Notes: generated by a model from the letters alone, not told the origin. Positions 1 to 10,080 are shown, numbered from the stretch's first letter. The stretch: 64,000 bases of DNA from Rhizobium leguminosarum (GCF_017876795.1 NZ_JAGIOR010000001.1:62001-126000), one strand, 5' to 3'. Translations and numbers: made by a program.

Positions 1-1455
1 GCCGCCTTCCGCTTTCCGAACCTCTTCCGCCGGCTGTTTGCCGAGGGCGCCTTCAACGCCGCCTTCGTGCCGCTTTTTGCCAAGGAGATCGAGGCGAACG
101 GCACGGATGGCGCCAAGCGCTTTTCGGAAGAAGTCTTCGGCGTGCTGTTTTCGGTGCTGCTGCTCATCACCATCGTGATGGAGCTTGCCATGCCACTCCT
201 GGTGCGCTTCGTCATTGCGCCGGGCTTTGCCGACGATCCCGACAAATTCTCGATCACCATCCGCATGGCGGCGGTGATGTTTCCCTATCTGATGTGCATG
301 TCGCTGACGGCGATGATGAGCGGCATGCTGAATTCGCTGCATCATTTCTTCGCCGCAGCCATCGCGCCTGTTTTCCTCAACGTGGTGATGATCGGAGCGC
401 TGTTTTATGCGCTCCATACCGGTGCCGACCCGCTGGCGACGGCCTGGTATCTCTCTTTTGGCGTTCTTGCCGCCGGGGTCCTGCAGCTCGCCGTCGTCTA
501 TGTCGGCGTGCTTGCGGCCGGCATGAGCATCGGCTTCCGCTTCCCGAAGATGACCCCGAACGTCAAACGGCTGCTGATCCTGGCGGTGCCGGCTGCGGTG
601 ACCGGCGGCATCACCCAGATCAACCAGCTGATCGGCCAGGCGATCGCCTCGTCGCGCGACGGCGCGATCGCAGCGCTGCAATATGCCGACCGGATCTACC
701 AACTGCCGCTCGGCGTCGTCGGCGTCGCCGTCGGCGTGGTGCTGCTGCCCGAACTTGCCCGGGCGCTGAAGGGCGGCAACCTGCGCGAAGCCGGAAACCT
801 GCAGAACCGCTCGATCGAATTCGTGCTGTTCCTGACGATCCCCGCCGCCTTCGCGCTGTGGATCCTCTCCGACGAGATTATCCGCGTGCTCTACGAGCGC
901 GGCGCCTTCCATCAGGAAAACACCGCCGTCGTCGGCTCGATCCTGGCGATTTACGGCATCGGCCTGCCGGCCTTCGTGCTGATCAAGGCGCTGCAGCCCG
1001 GCTTCTATGCGCGTGAGGACACCAAGACGCCGATGCGCTTTTCGGCGATCGCGGTGGCCACCAACTGCGCCACGGCGCTGACCCTCTTTCCCTATATGGG
1101 CGCGCCCGGCATCGCCGTTGCCGAAGCCACCGCCGGCTGGATCAGCACCGTGCTGCTGTTCACCACGCTTTTGCGCCGCGGCCATCTGACATGGGAATGG
1201 GCGCTGGCAAAACGCACCGCCCTGTTGATCGTCGCCGCAGCCGTCATGGGTGCGGCCATCGTCTTCCTCAAGCAGCACTTTGCGCCCTCGCTCGCCTCCG
1301 GCGCGCCGCTTCTAACCAAGATCGGCACCCTCGGGCTGTTGATCGCTATCGCCATGCTAGTCTATTTCGCCGCCGCCTTCCTGATCGGCGGGGCAAATCT
1401 CGGCATGATCCGGCGCAATCTGAACCGCAAGCCGGTGCCGGCCAAGGATGCCTGA
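1..1455 (+). CDS. murJ: Lipid II flippase MurJ (MviN), 5' end outside window
   Basis: This is the C-terminal part of the MurJ/MviN flippase, which moves lipid II across the inner membrane for peptidoglycan synthesis. The frame is open from base 1, reading AAFRFPNLFRRLFAEGAFNA, a typical early MurJ segment, so the true start lies just upstream. The roughly 484 visible residues contain many hydrophobic helices and the conserved LQYADRIYQLPLGVVGVAV and PGFYAREDTKTPMR segments. It ends at a TGA and is followed directly by a short repeat element. The identity is secure from these family motifs; only the missing start is unresolved. Confidence 0.95.
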   Translation, partial: AAFRFPNLFRRLFAEGAFNAAFVPLFAKEIEANGTDGAKRFSEEVFGVLFSVLLLITIVMELAMPLLVRFVIAPGFADDPDKFSITIRMAAVMFPYLMCMSLTAMMSGMLNSLHHFFAAAIAPVFLNVVMIGALFYALHTGADPLATAWYLSFGVLAAGVLQLAVVYVGVLAAGMSIGFRFPKMTPNVKRLLILAVPAAVTGGITQINQLIGQAIASSRDGAIAALQYADRIYQLPLGVVGVAVGVVLLPELARALKGGNLREAGNLQNRSIEFVLFLTIPAAFALWILSDEIIRVLYERGAFHQENTAVVGSILAIYGIGLPAFVLIKALQPGFYAREDTKTPMRFSAIAVATNCATALTLFPYMGAPGIAVAEATAGWISTVLLFTTLLRRGHLTWEWALAKRTALLIVAAAVMGAAIVFLKQHFAPSLASGAPLLTKIGTLGLLIAIAMLVYFAAAFLIGGANLGMIRRNLNRKPVPAKDA

Positions 1456-1512
1456 GGTCTAAAGTTCTTTGTTCTTATACACGGAACCGCTGCACACTTC
1501 CGGGCGACATGA
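1456..1512. repeat. Short dispersed rhizobial palindromic element, copy 1
   Basis: The stretch holds CTAAAG followed by the core GGAACCGCTGCACACTTCCG. In it CGGAA (1482-1486) can pair with TTCCG (1498-1502). The same core recurs near 11.8, 55.3 and 62.4 kb. The copy lies between the convergent ends of murJ and the M15-like gene. Confidence 0.6.
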
Positions 1513-1513
1513 A

Positions 1514-1942
1514 TTAACAATCCACCCACCGCCGCTGCGGTCCGACGTCGACATGGACGATACCGTTGCAATAGGTGCCGATGCCGCCGATGCCCGGTGC
1601 GCTTCTGGCGGCTGCGATGATGGTGCGCTCGGAGAGGCCCGGCATCCTGATATCGGCCGCCAGGCATTTTCCATGCAGTGACCCATGGCGGCGGGGATGC
1701 GGCCGGAGGCCGGAGGTGATCATCGGCCGGCGTCCGGTTTTTGCGGCGATATGCGACAGGACCGCCCGAAGACGCTCGGGAAAACAGCCGGCACGAACGC
1801 TGACGGTCTGGACCGTATAGGCGAGGCGTGCCTCCTGCCTGGGAAGATGGAGGACCGGTCTTTTGCTGTCTTGACCGACGGCGTCGGCTGCTGATTGTAG
1901 GGCGAAAAGGCCTGCCATGGCGAGCAAACGGGCGTTCTGCAT
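1514..1942 (-). CDS. Secreted peptidase M15-like (YcbK/DUF882 type) protein
   Basis: This 142-residue protein has an N-terminal hydrophobic segment (MQNARLLAMAGLFALQSAA) that looks like a Sec signal peptide. The C-terminal half carries the M15 metallopeptidase pattern: HGKCLAADIRMPG (first His and Asp ligands) and HVDVGPQRRW (last His). Related proteins are D-Ala-D-Ala carboxypeptidase-like or murein-binding periplasmic proteins. It is likely to act on peptidoglycan in the periplasm, but substrate and activity are inferred. It is convergent with murJ. Confidence 0.7.
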   Translation of the reverse strand: MQNARLLAMAGLFALQSAADAVGQDSKRPVLHLPRQEARLAYTVQTVSVRAGCFPERLRAVLSHIAAKTGRRPMITSGLRPHPRRHGSLHGKCLAADIRMPGLSERTIIAAARSAPGIGGIGTYCNGIVHVDVGPQRRWVDC

Positions 1943-2131
1943 GGTCCCCTCCGGGCGGTTGACGCGGCGACCATTGGGCCGCTACTGCGCGGTAGAGGAT
2001 TCTCAGTTCAAAAAAAGCTTTTCTGTGAAATTTTATACTCAATTGTGAGTAAGAACCTTGATCACTTTGGCTTAAAATCAGAGATATCGCCGATCCAAAT
2101 TGGAATAAACGTCTCAATCGGGAGATATAGC

Positions 2132-2530
2132 ATGACGATCCAGTCGCTTTTCCTCGTCACCCTCGTCGTCGACGACTACGACCGCGCCAAGGCTTTCTAT
2201 TGCGATTGCCTCGGATTCGACTGCCTCCAAGACGAGACGCAGCCGGAGGGAAAGCGCTGGGTGGTGGTGAAACCCAGAGGCGGGGATGGCGCCGCATTTC
2301 TGCTGGCGCAGGCGGCAGGCGAGGCGCAACGGGCGGCGATCGGCAACCAGACGGGCGGCCGTGTCGGCTTCTTTCTGAAGACCGACGATTTCGCCCGTGA
2401 CCATGCCGCAATGCTTGCGGCCGGCGTGCGCTTTCTGGAAGAGCCACGGCATGAGGTTTACGGCACGGTTGCGGTGTTTGCCGATCCCTACGGCAACAGC
2501 TTCGATCTGATCCAGCATGCCGCAGGCTGA
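2132..2530 (+). CDS. VOC (glyoxalase/bleomycin-resistance fold) family protein
   Basis: The 132-residue protein has the two-module VOC fold: an N-terminal FLVTLVVDDYDRAKAFYCDC segment and a C-terminal FADPYGNSFDLIQ segment typical of glyoxalase-like dioxygenase or resistance proteins. The frame is open from 2045, but the ATG at 2132 is preferred because GGGAGA lies 8 to 13 bases before it and the VOC domain begins at once. Substrate is unknown. It stands alone between the M15-like gene and trpS. Confidence 0.8.
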   Translation: MTIQSLFLVTLVVDDYDRAKAFYCDCLGFDCLQDETQPEGKRWVVVKPRGGDGAAFLLAQAAGEAQRAAIGNQTGGRVGFFLKTDDFARDHAAMLAAGVRFLEEPRHEVYGTVAVFADPYGNSFDLIQHAAG

Positions 2531-2650
2531 GCCTCTTGATTGCGGCCGGTTGCCCGTGCATAAGCCGCGGCGTTAGCAACACGGGCGAAAAGCCTGCTGC
2601 AATGCAGCCATCTAAAGCTGTGGGCCCTCCACCAGCCTATTGAGGACGAC

Positions 2651-3715
2651 ATGAGCGAATTCAAGAAACTCGTATTCTCCGGCGTGCAGCCGACCGGCAA
2701 TCTGCATCTCGGCAATTATCTCGGCGCGATCCGGCGGTTCGTGGCGCTGCAGGACGGCCATGACTGCATTTACTGCGTCGTCGACATGCATGCGCTCACC
2801 GCCCAGCTCGTGCATGAGGACATGCCGGGCCAGACGCGCTCGATTGCCGCCGCCTTTATCGCCGCCGGCATCGATCCGGAAAAGCATATCGTCTTCAACC
2901 AGTCGGCCGTGCCGCAGCATGCCGAACTTGCCTGGATTTTCAATTGCGTCGCCCGCATCGGCTGGATGAACCGCATGACGCAGTTCAAGGACAAGGCCGG
3001 CAAGGATCGCGAACAGGCCTCGCTCGGTCTCTACGCCTATCCGAGCCTGATGGCCGCCGACATTCTGGTCTATCGCGCCACCCATGTGCCCGTCGGTGAG
3101 GATCAGAAACAGCACCTGGAGCTTGCCCGCGACATCGCGATGAAGTTCAACCTCGATTATGCCGAGCATATCAGCAGGACCGGTTATGGCATCGACATCA
3201 CCGTCGGCAACGAGCCGGTGCATGCCTATTTCCCGATGGTCGAGCCGCTGATCGGCGGGCCAGCACCACGCGTCATGTCGCTGCGCGACGGCACCAAGAA
3301 AATGTCGAAATCCGACCCTTCCGACCTCTCGCGCATCAATCTGATGGACGACGAGGACGCGATCTCGAAGAAGATCCGCAAGGCAAAGACCGATCCGGAC
3401 GGCCTGCCGAGCGAGATCGACGGGTTGCAGGGCCGCCCAGAAGCCGACAATCTGGTGGCGATCTATGCCGCACTTGCCGACAGGTCGAAGGCCGACGTGC
3501 TTGCCGAATTCGGCGGCCAGCAGTTCTCCATCTTCAAGCCGGCACTGGTCGATCTCGCCATCCATGTGATGGCGCCGATCACCGGCGAGATGCGCCGGCT
3601 GATGGACGATACCAGCCATATCGACGCGATCCTGCGCAAGGGCGGCGAACGCGCCAGGGCCCGCGCCGAAGTGACGATGAGCCAAGTGCGCGACGTCATC
3701 GGCTTCCTCTACTGA
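2651..3715 (+). CDS. trpS: Tryptophanyl-tRNA synthetase
   Basis: A class I aminoacyl-tRNA synthetase that charges tRNA-Trp in the cytoplasm. The 354-residue length is normal. The HIGH-type signature appears as [11 protein letters not shown] near residues 15-25, and the KMSKS loop as [10 protein letters not shown] near residues 216-225. The start ATG follows GAGGACGAC. The downstream intergenic space holds an 11-bp perfect hairpin. Confidence 0.98.
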   Translation: MSEFKKLVFSGVQPTGNLHLGNYLGAIRRFVALQDGHDCIYCVVDMHALTAQLVHEDMPGQTRSIAAAFIAAGIDPEKHIVFNQSAVPQHAELAWIFNCVARIGWMNRMTQFKDKAGKDREQASLGLYAYPSLMAADILVYRATHVPVGEDQKQHLELARDIAMKFNLDYAEHISRTGYGIDITVGNEPVHAYFPMVEPLIGGPAPRVMSLRDGTKKMSKSDPSDLSRINLMDDEDAISKKIRKAKTDPDGLPSEIDGLQGRPEADNLVAIYAALADRSKADVLAEFGGQQFSIFKPALVDLAIHVMAPITGEMRRLMDDTSHIDAILRKGGERARARAEVTMSQVRDVIGFLY

Positions 3716-3726
3716 GGGTGATCTCT

Positions 3727-3751
3727 TCTTCTCCCCCGGCGGGGGAGAAGA
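3727..3751. terminator. 11-bp hairpin between trpS and the UspA gene
   Basis: TCTTCTCCCCC and GGGGGAGAAGA form a perfect stem with a GGC loop just after the trpS stop codon. No clear T-run follows, so it may be a weak terminator or one of the CTTCTCCCC-type palindromes dispersed in rhizobial genomes; a related one lies at 37564-37586. Confidence 0.45.
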
Positions 3752-3801
3752 GGAAAAACTGGGCTTGCAAATTTTCCGCTTCGGGTGTCAGAGTCCGCGC
3801 C

Positions 3802-4293
3802 ATGGTATCGAAGCGACTCTCACAGCTCGAAGGTCATCGCCGCAAATTCATGGCGGTGATCGACGGTACACCCGAATGCCAACGCGCCGTTCATTATGCC
3901 GGCCGGCGCGCGAAGAATTCCAATGGCGGGCTGGTGCTGCTCTATGTCATCCCCGACGGGGATTTCCAGCAATGGCTCGGCGTCGAAGCGATCATGCGGG
4001 CTGAAGCCCGCGAAGAGGCCGAAGCGGTCGTTGCCAAGATCGCCCAGATCGTGCGCGAGACGATCGGCATCGAGCCTGAGGTCGTCATCCGTGAGGGCAG
4101 TGCAGCCGAACAGATCAACGCGGTGATCGAAGACGACCGCGATGTCGCGATCCTGGTTCTGGCCGCCGGTTCGGCGAAGGAAGGTCCGGGGCCGCTGGTC
4201 TCGTCGATCGCCGGTCGCGCGGCGGCGTTTCCGATCCCGGTGACCGTGCTGCCGGACACGCTGACCAACGAGGAAATCGACGCCCTCTGCTGA
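3802..4293 (+). CDS. Universal stress protein, UspA family
   Basis: This 163-residue cytoplasmic protein has the UspA fold: FMAVIDGTPECQRAVHYA at the N-terminus, LVLLYVIPDG, and a C-terminal ILVLAAGSAKEGPGPLVSSI resembling the ATP-binding GxxG...S/T stretch. Proteins of this kind respond to stress and bind nucleotide; the exact role is unknown. The frame is open from 3718, but that region is the trpS hairpin and low-quality sequence, so the ATG at 3802 is chosen. Confidence 0.85.
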   Translation: MVSKRLSQLEGHRRKFMAVIDGTPECQRAVHYAGRRAKNSNGGLVLLYVIPDGDFQQWLGVEAIMRAEAREEAEAVVAKIAQIVRETIGIEPEVVIREGSAAEQINAVIEDDRDVAILVLAAGSAKEGPGPLVSSIAGRAAAFPIPVTVLPDTLTNEEIDALC

Positions 4294-4399
4294 CAATTTC
4301 TTGAGTAAAAATCTCTTGAATGGAACCGGCAATGGGCTTATCTTCTTTTGAAGAATTCTAAAGACGGCGAAGCCATGGGCCAGCCGCATGGAGACCCAG

Positions 4400-4966
4400 A
4401 TGTTCATTCAGACCGAAGCCACGCCGAACCCCGCCACGCAGAAGTTCCTGCCGCGCAAGGTGGTGATGGAAAACGGCACGGCCGAATTCCGTAGCGCCGA
4501 GGAAGCCGAAGCTTCGCCGCTCGCTGCCCGCCTGTTCGAAATCCCTGGCGTCACCGGCGTCTATTTCGGCTATGATTTCATTTCCGTCTCCAAGGACGAT
4601 GCCGAATGGCAGCATCTTAAGCCGGCTATATTAGGCTCGATCATGGAGCATTTCATGTCCGGCAAGCCGGTCATGGGCGATACCTCCATCCTTTCGGAAG
4701 ACGTCGATGCCGGCGACGAATTCTTCGACGAGGGCGATGAATCGATCGTGCTGACCATCAAGGAGCTTCTCGAGACTCGCGTGCGCCCCGCCGTTGCCCA
4801 AGACGGCGGCGACATCACCTTCCGCGGCTTCAAGGACGGCAAGGTCTATCTGAACATGAAGGGGTCCTGCGCCGGCTGCCCGTCTTCGACGGCAACGCTG
4901 AAGCACGGCGTCCAGAACCTGCTGCGCCATTTCGTTCCAGAAGTGCAGGAAGTGATTGCCGCTTAA
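4400..4966 (+). CDS. NifU-family Fe-S scaffold/carrier protein (Nfu type)
   Basis: The 188-residue protein has an N-terminal Nfu_N domain (MFIQTEATPNPATQKFLP) and a C-terminal NifU-like domain with the cluster-binding CxxC in GSCAGCPSSTATLKHG. Proteins of this family carry Fe-S clusters to apo-enzymes; in this window miaB and hemW are possible clients. The ATG at 4400 is preferred over 4388 because GGAG lies just before it and the family begins MFIQTE. It is the first gene of a run that continues through tsaB and rimI. Confidence 0.92.
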   Translation: MFIQTEATPNPATQKFLPRKVVMENGTAEFRSAEEAEASPLAARLFEIPGVTGVYFGYDFISVSKDDAEWQHLKPAILGSIMEHFMSGKPVMGDTSILSEDVDAGDEFFDEGDESIVLTIKELLETRVRPAVAQDGGDITFRGFKDGKVYLNMKGSCAGCPSSTATLKHGVQNLLRHFVPEVQEVIAA

Positions 4967-5054
4967 AAAGCTTGGATCCGTCCGGCCGTTCATCTCTCGT
5001 TCGGCCAGGCGGATTTATGATCAAGCGACAATAGATTTTTCGGAAATTGATGGC

Positions 5055-5717
5055 ATGATTGTTCTGGCGCTCGACACGGCAGGTGTAGACTGCGCTGCCG
5101 CCGTTTACGACAGCGGCAGGAATACGATGCTGGGGGAGGCATCGGACATGATCGGCAAGGGGCATGCTGAGCATCTGATCAATATCGTCGATCGCGCACT
5201 CGATCAGGCGGGGCTGGCACTTTCTCATATTGACCGGATTGCCGTCACCATCGGCCCCGGCTCGTTTACCGGTATCCGCGTCGGCGTTGCCGCAGCCCGC
5301 GGTTTTGCGCTTTCGCTCAATGTGCCTGCTGTCGGCGTCACCACGCTCGAGGTCATGGCATCAGCCCAGCGCGAAAAGACGCCCCATCGCCCCGTGCTGG
5401 CAGCAATGGATGCCAAGCGGGACGAAATCTACCTTCAGTCCTTTTCAGCCGACGGTTCATCCCTCGACGCGCCACGGGCGTTAAGCGTTGCGCAAGCGCA
5501 GGCTTTTGCTAGCGGCTTCGACTGCGAGATCACCGGTTCGGCGACGCCGCTCCTGAAGGCCGGTGCCGGCGGCGATCACACCAACAGTTTCCCGATCTCC
5601 GTCGTGGCGCGCCTCGGTGCAGCCGCCTCCCCCGATGCCGGAAAACCGAAGCCCCTTTATCTGCGCGGACCCGACGCCAAGCCGCAGGCCGGGTATGCTA
5701 TCGCCCGACGAGTGTGA
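5055..5717 (+). CDS. tsaB: tRNA t6A threonylcarbamoylation protein TsaB
   Basis: TsaB (YeaZ) is the ASKHA-fold partner of TsaD in making N6-threonylcarbamoyladenosine at position 37 of ANN-decoding tRNAs. The 220-residue protein starts MIVLALDTAGVDCAAAVYD and has the IGPGSFTGIRVGVAAARG motif. The start at 5055 fits this family beginning; the frame is open further upstream without homology. It overlaps the start region of rimI, suggesting one transcript. Confidence 0.93.
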   Translation: MIVLALDTAGVDCAAAVYDSGRNTMLGEASDMIGKGHAEHLINIVDRALDQAGLALSHIDRIAVTIGPGSFTGIRVGVAAARGFALSLNVPAVGVTTLEVMASAQREKTPHRPVLAAMDAKRDEIYLQSFSADGSSLDAPRALSVAQAQAFASGFDCEITGSATPLLKAGAGGDHTNSFPISVVARLGAAASPDAGKPKPLYLRGPDAKPQAGYAIARRV

Positions 5718-5719
5718 CC

Positions 5720-6214
5720 ATGCTGGAATCCTATCTGACGCTGAAGCCGGAATTCGAGATCATCGCCATGGAGCGCGAGGATTGCCGCGATGTCGCCGTC
5801 CTGCACGGGGAGCGCTTCGCCCGGCCCTGGGGCGATGGTGAATTTCACGGCCTGCTTATGCAGGACACCGTGTTCGGTTTCGTCGCGCGCCAGACCAATG
5901 CCTTCCTGAAAAAGCCGCTTCCCGGCTTCATCCTTGCCCGCCACGTCGCCGGCGAGGCGGAGATCCTGACGATCGCCGTGCAGGCGAAAGTCGCCCGTGC
6001 CGGGCTCGGCTGGCGGCTGATGCAGGCGGCGATCCGGGAAGCCCGCGCGCGCGGCGGCGAGAGCATGTTTCTCGAAGTCGACAACGGCAATACCGCAGCC
6101 CTTGGCCTCTATCGTAAGCTCGGCTTCGAAAAGGTCGGCGAACGCAAGGGTTACTACAAGCAGGACAACGGCGCCCTCTCCACGGCGCTTGTCATGAAGC
6201 GCGTTCTTCGGTAG
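5720..6214 (+). CDS. rimI: Ribosomal protein bS18 alanine N-acetyltransferase RimI
   Basis: A GNAT acetyltransferase of 164 residues placed directly after tsaB, the usual tsaB-rimI pairing. The acetyl-CoA loop region appears as RAGLGWRLMQAAIREARARG, followed by LEVDNGNTAALGLYRKLGF, the typical RimI C-terminal half. A GTG at 5714 overlapping the tsaB stop is an alternative start; ATG 5720 lies two codons later. Either way the genes are translationally close. Confidence 0.9.
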   Translation: MLESYLTLKPEFEIIAMEREDCRDVAVLHGERFARPWGDGEFHGLLMQDTVFGFVARQTNAFLKKPLPGFILARHVAGEAEILTIAVQAKVARAGLGWRLMQAAIREARARGGESMFLEVDNGNTAALGLYRKLGFEKVGERKGYYKQDNGALSTALVMKRVLR

Positions 6215-6296
6215 TTGCCTTGCAGCGAGATGACATGCAGGCCGGTGCAAGCGCCGTGCGGCGTTGTCGAAACACGGATATTTTTACAGGCGGGCC

Positions 6297-6725
6297 ATGT
6301 CTGATGTAGCCAAGACCCTTGAGGAGCTTTGCACCGAACGCGGCATGCGCATGACCGAGCAGCGCCGCGTGATCGCGCGCATCCTCGAAGATTCCGAAGA
6401 CCATCCCGACGTGGAAGAACTCTACCGCCGCTCGGTGAAGGTCGATGCGAAGATTTCGATTTCGACCGTCTATCGCACCGTGAAGCTGTTCGAGGATGCC
6501 GGCATCATCGCCCGCCACGATTTCCGCGACGGGCGCTCACGCTACGAAACGGTGCCGGAAGAGCATCACGACCACCTGATCGACCTGAAGACTGGCACGG
6601 TCATCGAATTCCGCTCGCCGGAGATCGAGGCGCTGCAGGAACGCATCGCCCGCGAGCATGGCTTCCGGCTGGTCGACCACCGGCTCGAGCTCTACGGCGT
6701 TCCGTTGAAGAAGGAAGATCTCTGA
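6297..6725 (+). CDS. mur: Fur-family metalloregulator, probably Mur (manganese uptake regulator)
   Basis: The 142-residue Fur-family protein has an N-terminal winged helix (RMTEQRRVIARILEDSEDHP, then SISTVYRTVKLFE) and the metal-site stretch EEHHDHLIDLKTG. It is shorter than classical Fur at the C-terminus and lacks the CxxC zinc motifs. In Rhizobium the protein matching this sequence pattern is Mur, which represses Mn uptake genes when Mn is replete, while iron control is taken over by RirA and Irr. The assignment as Mur rather than Fur is from family knowledge, not from binding sites here. Confidence 0.88.
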   Translation: MSDVAKTLEELCTERGMRMTEQRRVIARILEDSEDHPDVEELYRRSVKVDAKISISTVYRTVKLFEDAGIIARHDFRDGRSRYETVPEEHHDHLIDLKTGTVIEFRSPEIEALQERIAREHGFRLVDHRLELYGVPLKKEDL

Positions 6726-6752
6726 AGCAATGGCCGCCCGGGAGACCAGCAT

Positions 6753-7550
6753 TTGATCGCCTGGCTGCGCATCACGCTTGCTGCGGTCGTCATCCTCGCC
6801 GTCAGCATCGTGCTCATGCCGCTGCAGGTGCTTGCCCTGCGTTTCGACTGGCGGCTGCGCCGCAGGCTTCCGCGCGTCTGGCACCGTATCGTCTGCTATT
6901 GTCTCGGCATCCGCATCCGCGTCACTGGTAGGCTGGAAGAGCGCCGGCCGCTGATGCTCTGTTCCAACCACTCGTCCTGGCTCGACATCATGGTGATGTC
7001 GGCGGTCGCCGACGTCGCCTTCATCGCCAAGATCGAGGTGGCCGACTGGCCGATCTTCGGCACGCTCGCCAAGCTGCAGAAGAGCGTCTTCGTCGTGCGC
7101 GAGGAGAAGCGCAGGACCGGCCACCAGGCCAACGAGATCGCCGGACGCATGGCCGACGGCGAGATCGTCGTGCTCTTCCCGGAAGGGACGACTTCCGACG
7201 GCAACCGGCTGCTGGAGGTCAAATCCTCGCTGTTCGGCGCCGCGGCGATGGCGGTGCCGGCTTCGCCGACGGGGACCGTCGTGGTGCAGCCGGTGGCGAT
7301 TGCCTATACCAGGGTGCACGGCATCGCCATGGGCCGCTATCACCGGCCGCTCGCCGCCTGGCCGGGGGATATCGAACTGCTGCCGCACCTGATCGATATC
7401 GTGCGATGCGGCGCGATCGACGCCGAGGTTTGCTTCGGCGAGGCGGTGGACTACCGCGCCGATACCAATCGCAAGGAAGTGAGCGGCACGATCGCCTCGC
7501 GCATCCGCAACCTGTTAAACAGCCGGCTGCGCGGGCGGGAAATCTCCTGA
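6753..7550 (+). CDS. olsA: 1-acyl-glycerol-3-phosphate / lyso-ornithine lipid O-acyltransferase
   Basis: A PlsC-family acyltransferase of 265 residues with an N-terminal membrane anchor. It has the HX4D catalytic motif in CSNHSSWLDIMV and the FPEGTTSDG motif. The family uses acyl carriers to acylate lysophosphatidate or lyso-ornithine lipid at the inner membrane. In Sinorhizobium meliloti the gene in the equivalent position before miaB is olsA, which completes ornithine lipid, so OlsA is the better guess; a PlsC function cannot be excluded from sequence alone. Translation appears to start at TTG 6753, 28 bases after mur. Confidence 0.75.
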   Translation: MIAWLRITLAAVVILAVSIVLMPLQVLALRFDWRLRRRLPRVWHRIVCYCLGIRIRVTGRLEERRPLMLCSNHSSWLDIMVMSAVADVAFIAKIEVADWPIFGTLAKLQKSVFVVREEKRRTGHQANEIAGRMADGEIVVLFPEGTTSDGNRLLEVKSSLFGAAAMAVPASPTGTVVVQPVAIAYTRVHGIAMGRYHRPLAAWPGDIELLPHLIDIVRCGAIDAEVCFGEAVDYRADTNRKEVSGTIASRIRNLLNSRLRGREIS

Positions 7551-7599
7551 CTCAAGATTTCGATTTTCTCGGACGGCAAAAACCACTAAATAGCCCGCC

Positions 7600-9009
7600 A
7601 TGACACAGGACAGCGCCCTTCTCCAGGCCCCGGAGCCGACCGTCGCCGACGGCAGCAACAGCCGCAAGGTCTTCATCAAGACCTATGGCTGCCAGATGAA
7701 CGTCTACGATTCGACGCGCATGAGCGATGCGCTCGCGCGCGATGGCTATGAACCGACCGAGGACATGGAAGAGGCGGACCTCGTTCTGCTCAACACCTGC
7801 CATATCCGTGAGAAGGCGGCCGAGAAGGTCTATTCGGCGCTCGGACGGCTGCGCGACATGAAAAAGAGGAAGGCAGCGGACGGAAGGGAGATGATGATCG
7901 GCGTTGCCGGCTGCGTCGCCCAAGCCGAAGGCGAGGAGATCCTGCGCCGGGCGCCGGCCGTCGACGTCGTCATCGGCCCGCAGACCTATCACCGCCTGCC
8001 GGAGGCGCTGCGCCGGGCCAAAGAGGGCCAGCGCGTCGTCGATACGGAATATGCGATCGAGGACAAGTTCGAGCATCTGCCGATCGCCGAGAGCCGCAAG
8101 ATCCGCGCCCGCGGCGTCACCGCCTTCCTGACGGTGCAGGAGGGCTGCGACAAGTTCTGCACCTTCTGCGTCGTGCCCTATACGCGCGGCTCGGAAGTGT
8201 CGCGGCCGGTTTCTCAGATCGTCGAGGAAGCCGAAAAGCTTGTCGAAGGCGGGGTGCGCGAGATCACTCTGCTCGGACAGAACGTCAATGCCTGGCACGG
8301 CGCCGGGCCGCAGGGCGAGGCATGGAGCCTCGGCGACTTGCTCTATCGCCTTGCCGAGATCCCCGGCCTTGCGCGGCTGCGCTATACCACAAGCCATCCG
8401 CGCGACATGGACGACCGGCTGATCAACGCCCATCGCGACCTCAGGGCGCTGATGCCCTATCTGCACCTGCCGGTGCAATCGGGCTCTGACCGTATCCTCA
8501 AAGCGATGAACCGGCGCCACACGGCAGCCGAATATCTGACGTTGATTGCGCGCATCCGCGCGGTACGGCCCGACATCGCGCTGTCTGGCGATTTCATTAC
8601 CGGCTTTCCGGGGGAGACAGACGCCGATTTTGAGGATACACTCAGGCTTGTGGAGGAGGTCCATTATGCACAGGCCTTCTCGTTCAAATACTCGACACGG
8701 CCGGGCACACCCGGCGCGGAGCTGAAGGACCAGGTGCCGGAAGAGATCAAGGCAGAACGGCTGGAACGCCTGCAAGCGCTTCTCCTGAAGCAGCAGCAGG
8801 AATTTGCCGAATCCTGCATCGGCAAAGAGATCGACCTGTTGCTCGAAAAGCCCGGTCGCATGCCGGAACAACTAATTGGCCGTTCTCCCTGGCTTCAATC
8901 CGTGAATGTTGATGCAAAAGCATCGCAAATCGGTGACATTATTAAAGTGCGAATCACCGGAACCGGAACCAACAGCCTGTTTGCCGAACGTGCAGAGGCT
9001 GCGGTTTAA
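7600..9009 (+). CDS. miaB: tRNA-2-methylthio-N6-dimethylallyladenosine synthase MiaB
   Basis: A radical-SAM methylthiotransferase modifying A37 of tRNAs that read UNN codons. The 469-residue protein has three N-terminal cluster cysteines (Cys31 in GCQMN, Cys67 in NTCHIR, Cys105 in AGCVAQ), the radical-SAM CxxxCxxC at 183-190 (CDKFCTFC) and a C-terminal TRAM region ending near residue 465. It starts the compact run miaB-phoH-ybeY-corC. Confidence 0.97.
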   Translation: MTQDSALLQAPEPTVADGSNSRKVFIKTYGCQMNVYDSTRMSDALARDGYEPTEDMEEADLVLLNTCHIREKAAEKVYSALGRLRDMKKRKAADGREMMIGVAGCVAQAEGEEILRRAPAVDVVIGPQTYHRLPEALRRAKEGQRVVDTEYAIEDKFEHLPIAESRKIRARGVTAFLTVQEGCDKFCTFCVVPYTRGSEVSRPVSQIVEEAEKLVEGGVREITLLGQNVNAWHGAGPQGEAWSLGDLLYRLAEIPGLARLRYTTSHPRDMDDRLINAHRDLRALMPYLHLPVQSGSDRILKAMNRRHTAAEYLTLIARIRAVRPDIALSGDFITGFPGETDADFEDTLRLVEEVHYAQAFSFKYSTRPGTPGAELKDQVPEEIKAERLERLQALLLKQQQEFAESCIGKEIDLLLEKPGRMPEQLIGRSPWLQSVNVDAKASQIGDIIKVRITGTGTNSLFAERAEAAV

Positions 9010-9027
9010 CCCAAGGAGCCTGACCGC

Positions 9028-10080
9028 TTGAACGGACAAGAATTGGTTTCTTCTTCACCGCGCCACCCCCGCACGCCGAGCGACTCCAATCACTTTGTCC
9101 TGACGTTCGAGAACAACCGCTTCGCCAGCGAGCTCTTCGGTCAATTCGACCAGAACCTCAAGCTGCTCGAGGAACGGCTCAACATCGATGCGCGGGCGCG
9201 CGGCAATTCGGTCGTCATATTAGGCGATGTCGTGACCACCAACCAGGCGCGGCGCACGCTCGATTATCTCTATGAAAAGCTTCAGAAAGGCGGCAGCGTG
9301 GAACGATCCGACGTCGAGGGCGCAATCCGCATGGCGGTCGCCGCCGACGATCAGCTCAGCCTTCCCACCATGGAGCGCAAGGCCAAGCTGACGATGGCGC
9401 AGGTTTCCACCCGCAAGAAGACGATCATCGCCCGCACGCCGACGCAGGACGCCTATATCAGGGCGCTGGAACGCGCCGAGCTGGTCTTCGGTGTCGGCCC
9501 GGCCGGCACCGGCAAGACCTATCTCGCCGTCGCCCATGCCGCCCAGCTGCTGGAGCGCGGCGCCGTCGAAAAGATCATCCTGTCGCGCCCTGCCGTCGAA
9601 GCGGGCGAGCGTCTCGGCTTCCTGCCCGGAGACATGAAGGAAAAGGTCGATCCCTATCTCCGCCCGCTTTATGACGCGCTCTACGACATGATCCCCGCCG
9701 ACAAGGTCGATCGGGCAATCACCGCCGGCGTCATCGAAATCGCGCCGCTCGCCTTCATGCGCGGCCGCACACTTGCCAACGCCGCCATCATCCTCGACGA
9801 AGCGCAGAACACGACATCGATGCAGATGAAGATGTTCCTGACGCGTCTGGGCGAAAATGCCCGGATGATCGTCACCGGCGACCCGAGCCAGATCGACCTG
9901 CCGCGCGGCGTCAAATCCGGCCTCGTCGAGGCGCTGCAGCTTCTGAACGGCGTCGAGGGCATCTCGATCGTGCGCTTCAAGGATACCGACGTCGTCCGCC
10001 ATCCGCTGGTCGGGCGCATCGTCAGGGCCTATGATTCCACCTACGCCGTCGAAACCGAAGCAGTCAGCCGGCAGGACTGA
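9028..10080 (+). CDS. phoH: PhoH-like ATPase
   Basis: A 350-residue PhoH-family P-loop ATPase. The Walker A motif is [15 protein letters not shown] near residue 155, and a Walker B-like [12 protein letters not shown] follows. Family members pair with YbeY in RNA metabolism. Translation begins at TTG 9028, supported by AAGGAG about 10 bases upstream. The stop codon shares its last base with the ybeY start, so the two are translationally coupled. Confidence 0.93.
   Translation: MNGQELVSSSPRHPRTPSDSNHFVLTFENNRFASELFGQFDQNLKLLEERLNIDARARGNSVVILGDVVTTNQARRTLDYLYEKLQKGGSVERSDVEGAIRMAVAADDQLSLPTMERKAKLTMAQVSTRKKTIIARTPTQDAYIRALERAELVFGVGPAGTGKTYLAVAHAAQLLERGAVEKIILSRPAVEAGERLGFLPGDMKEKVDPYLRPLYDALYDMIPADKVDRAITAGVIEIAPLAFMRGRTLANAAIILDEAQNTTSMQMKMFLTRLGENARMIVTGDPSQIDLPRGVKSGLVEALQLLNGVEGISIVRFKDTDVVRHPLVGRIVRAYDSTYAVETEAVSRQD

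Noticed and set aside
2612..3685. Long antisense frames opposite trpS and many other genes
   Set aside because: These are shadows caused by strong GC third-position bias in the real genes; they lack ribosome sites and family motifs.
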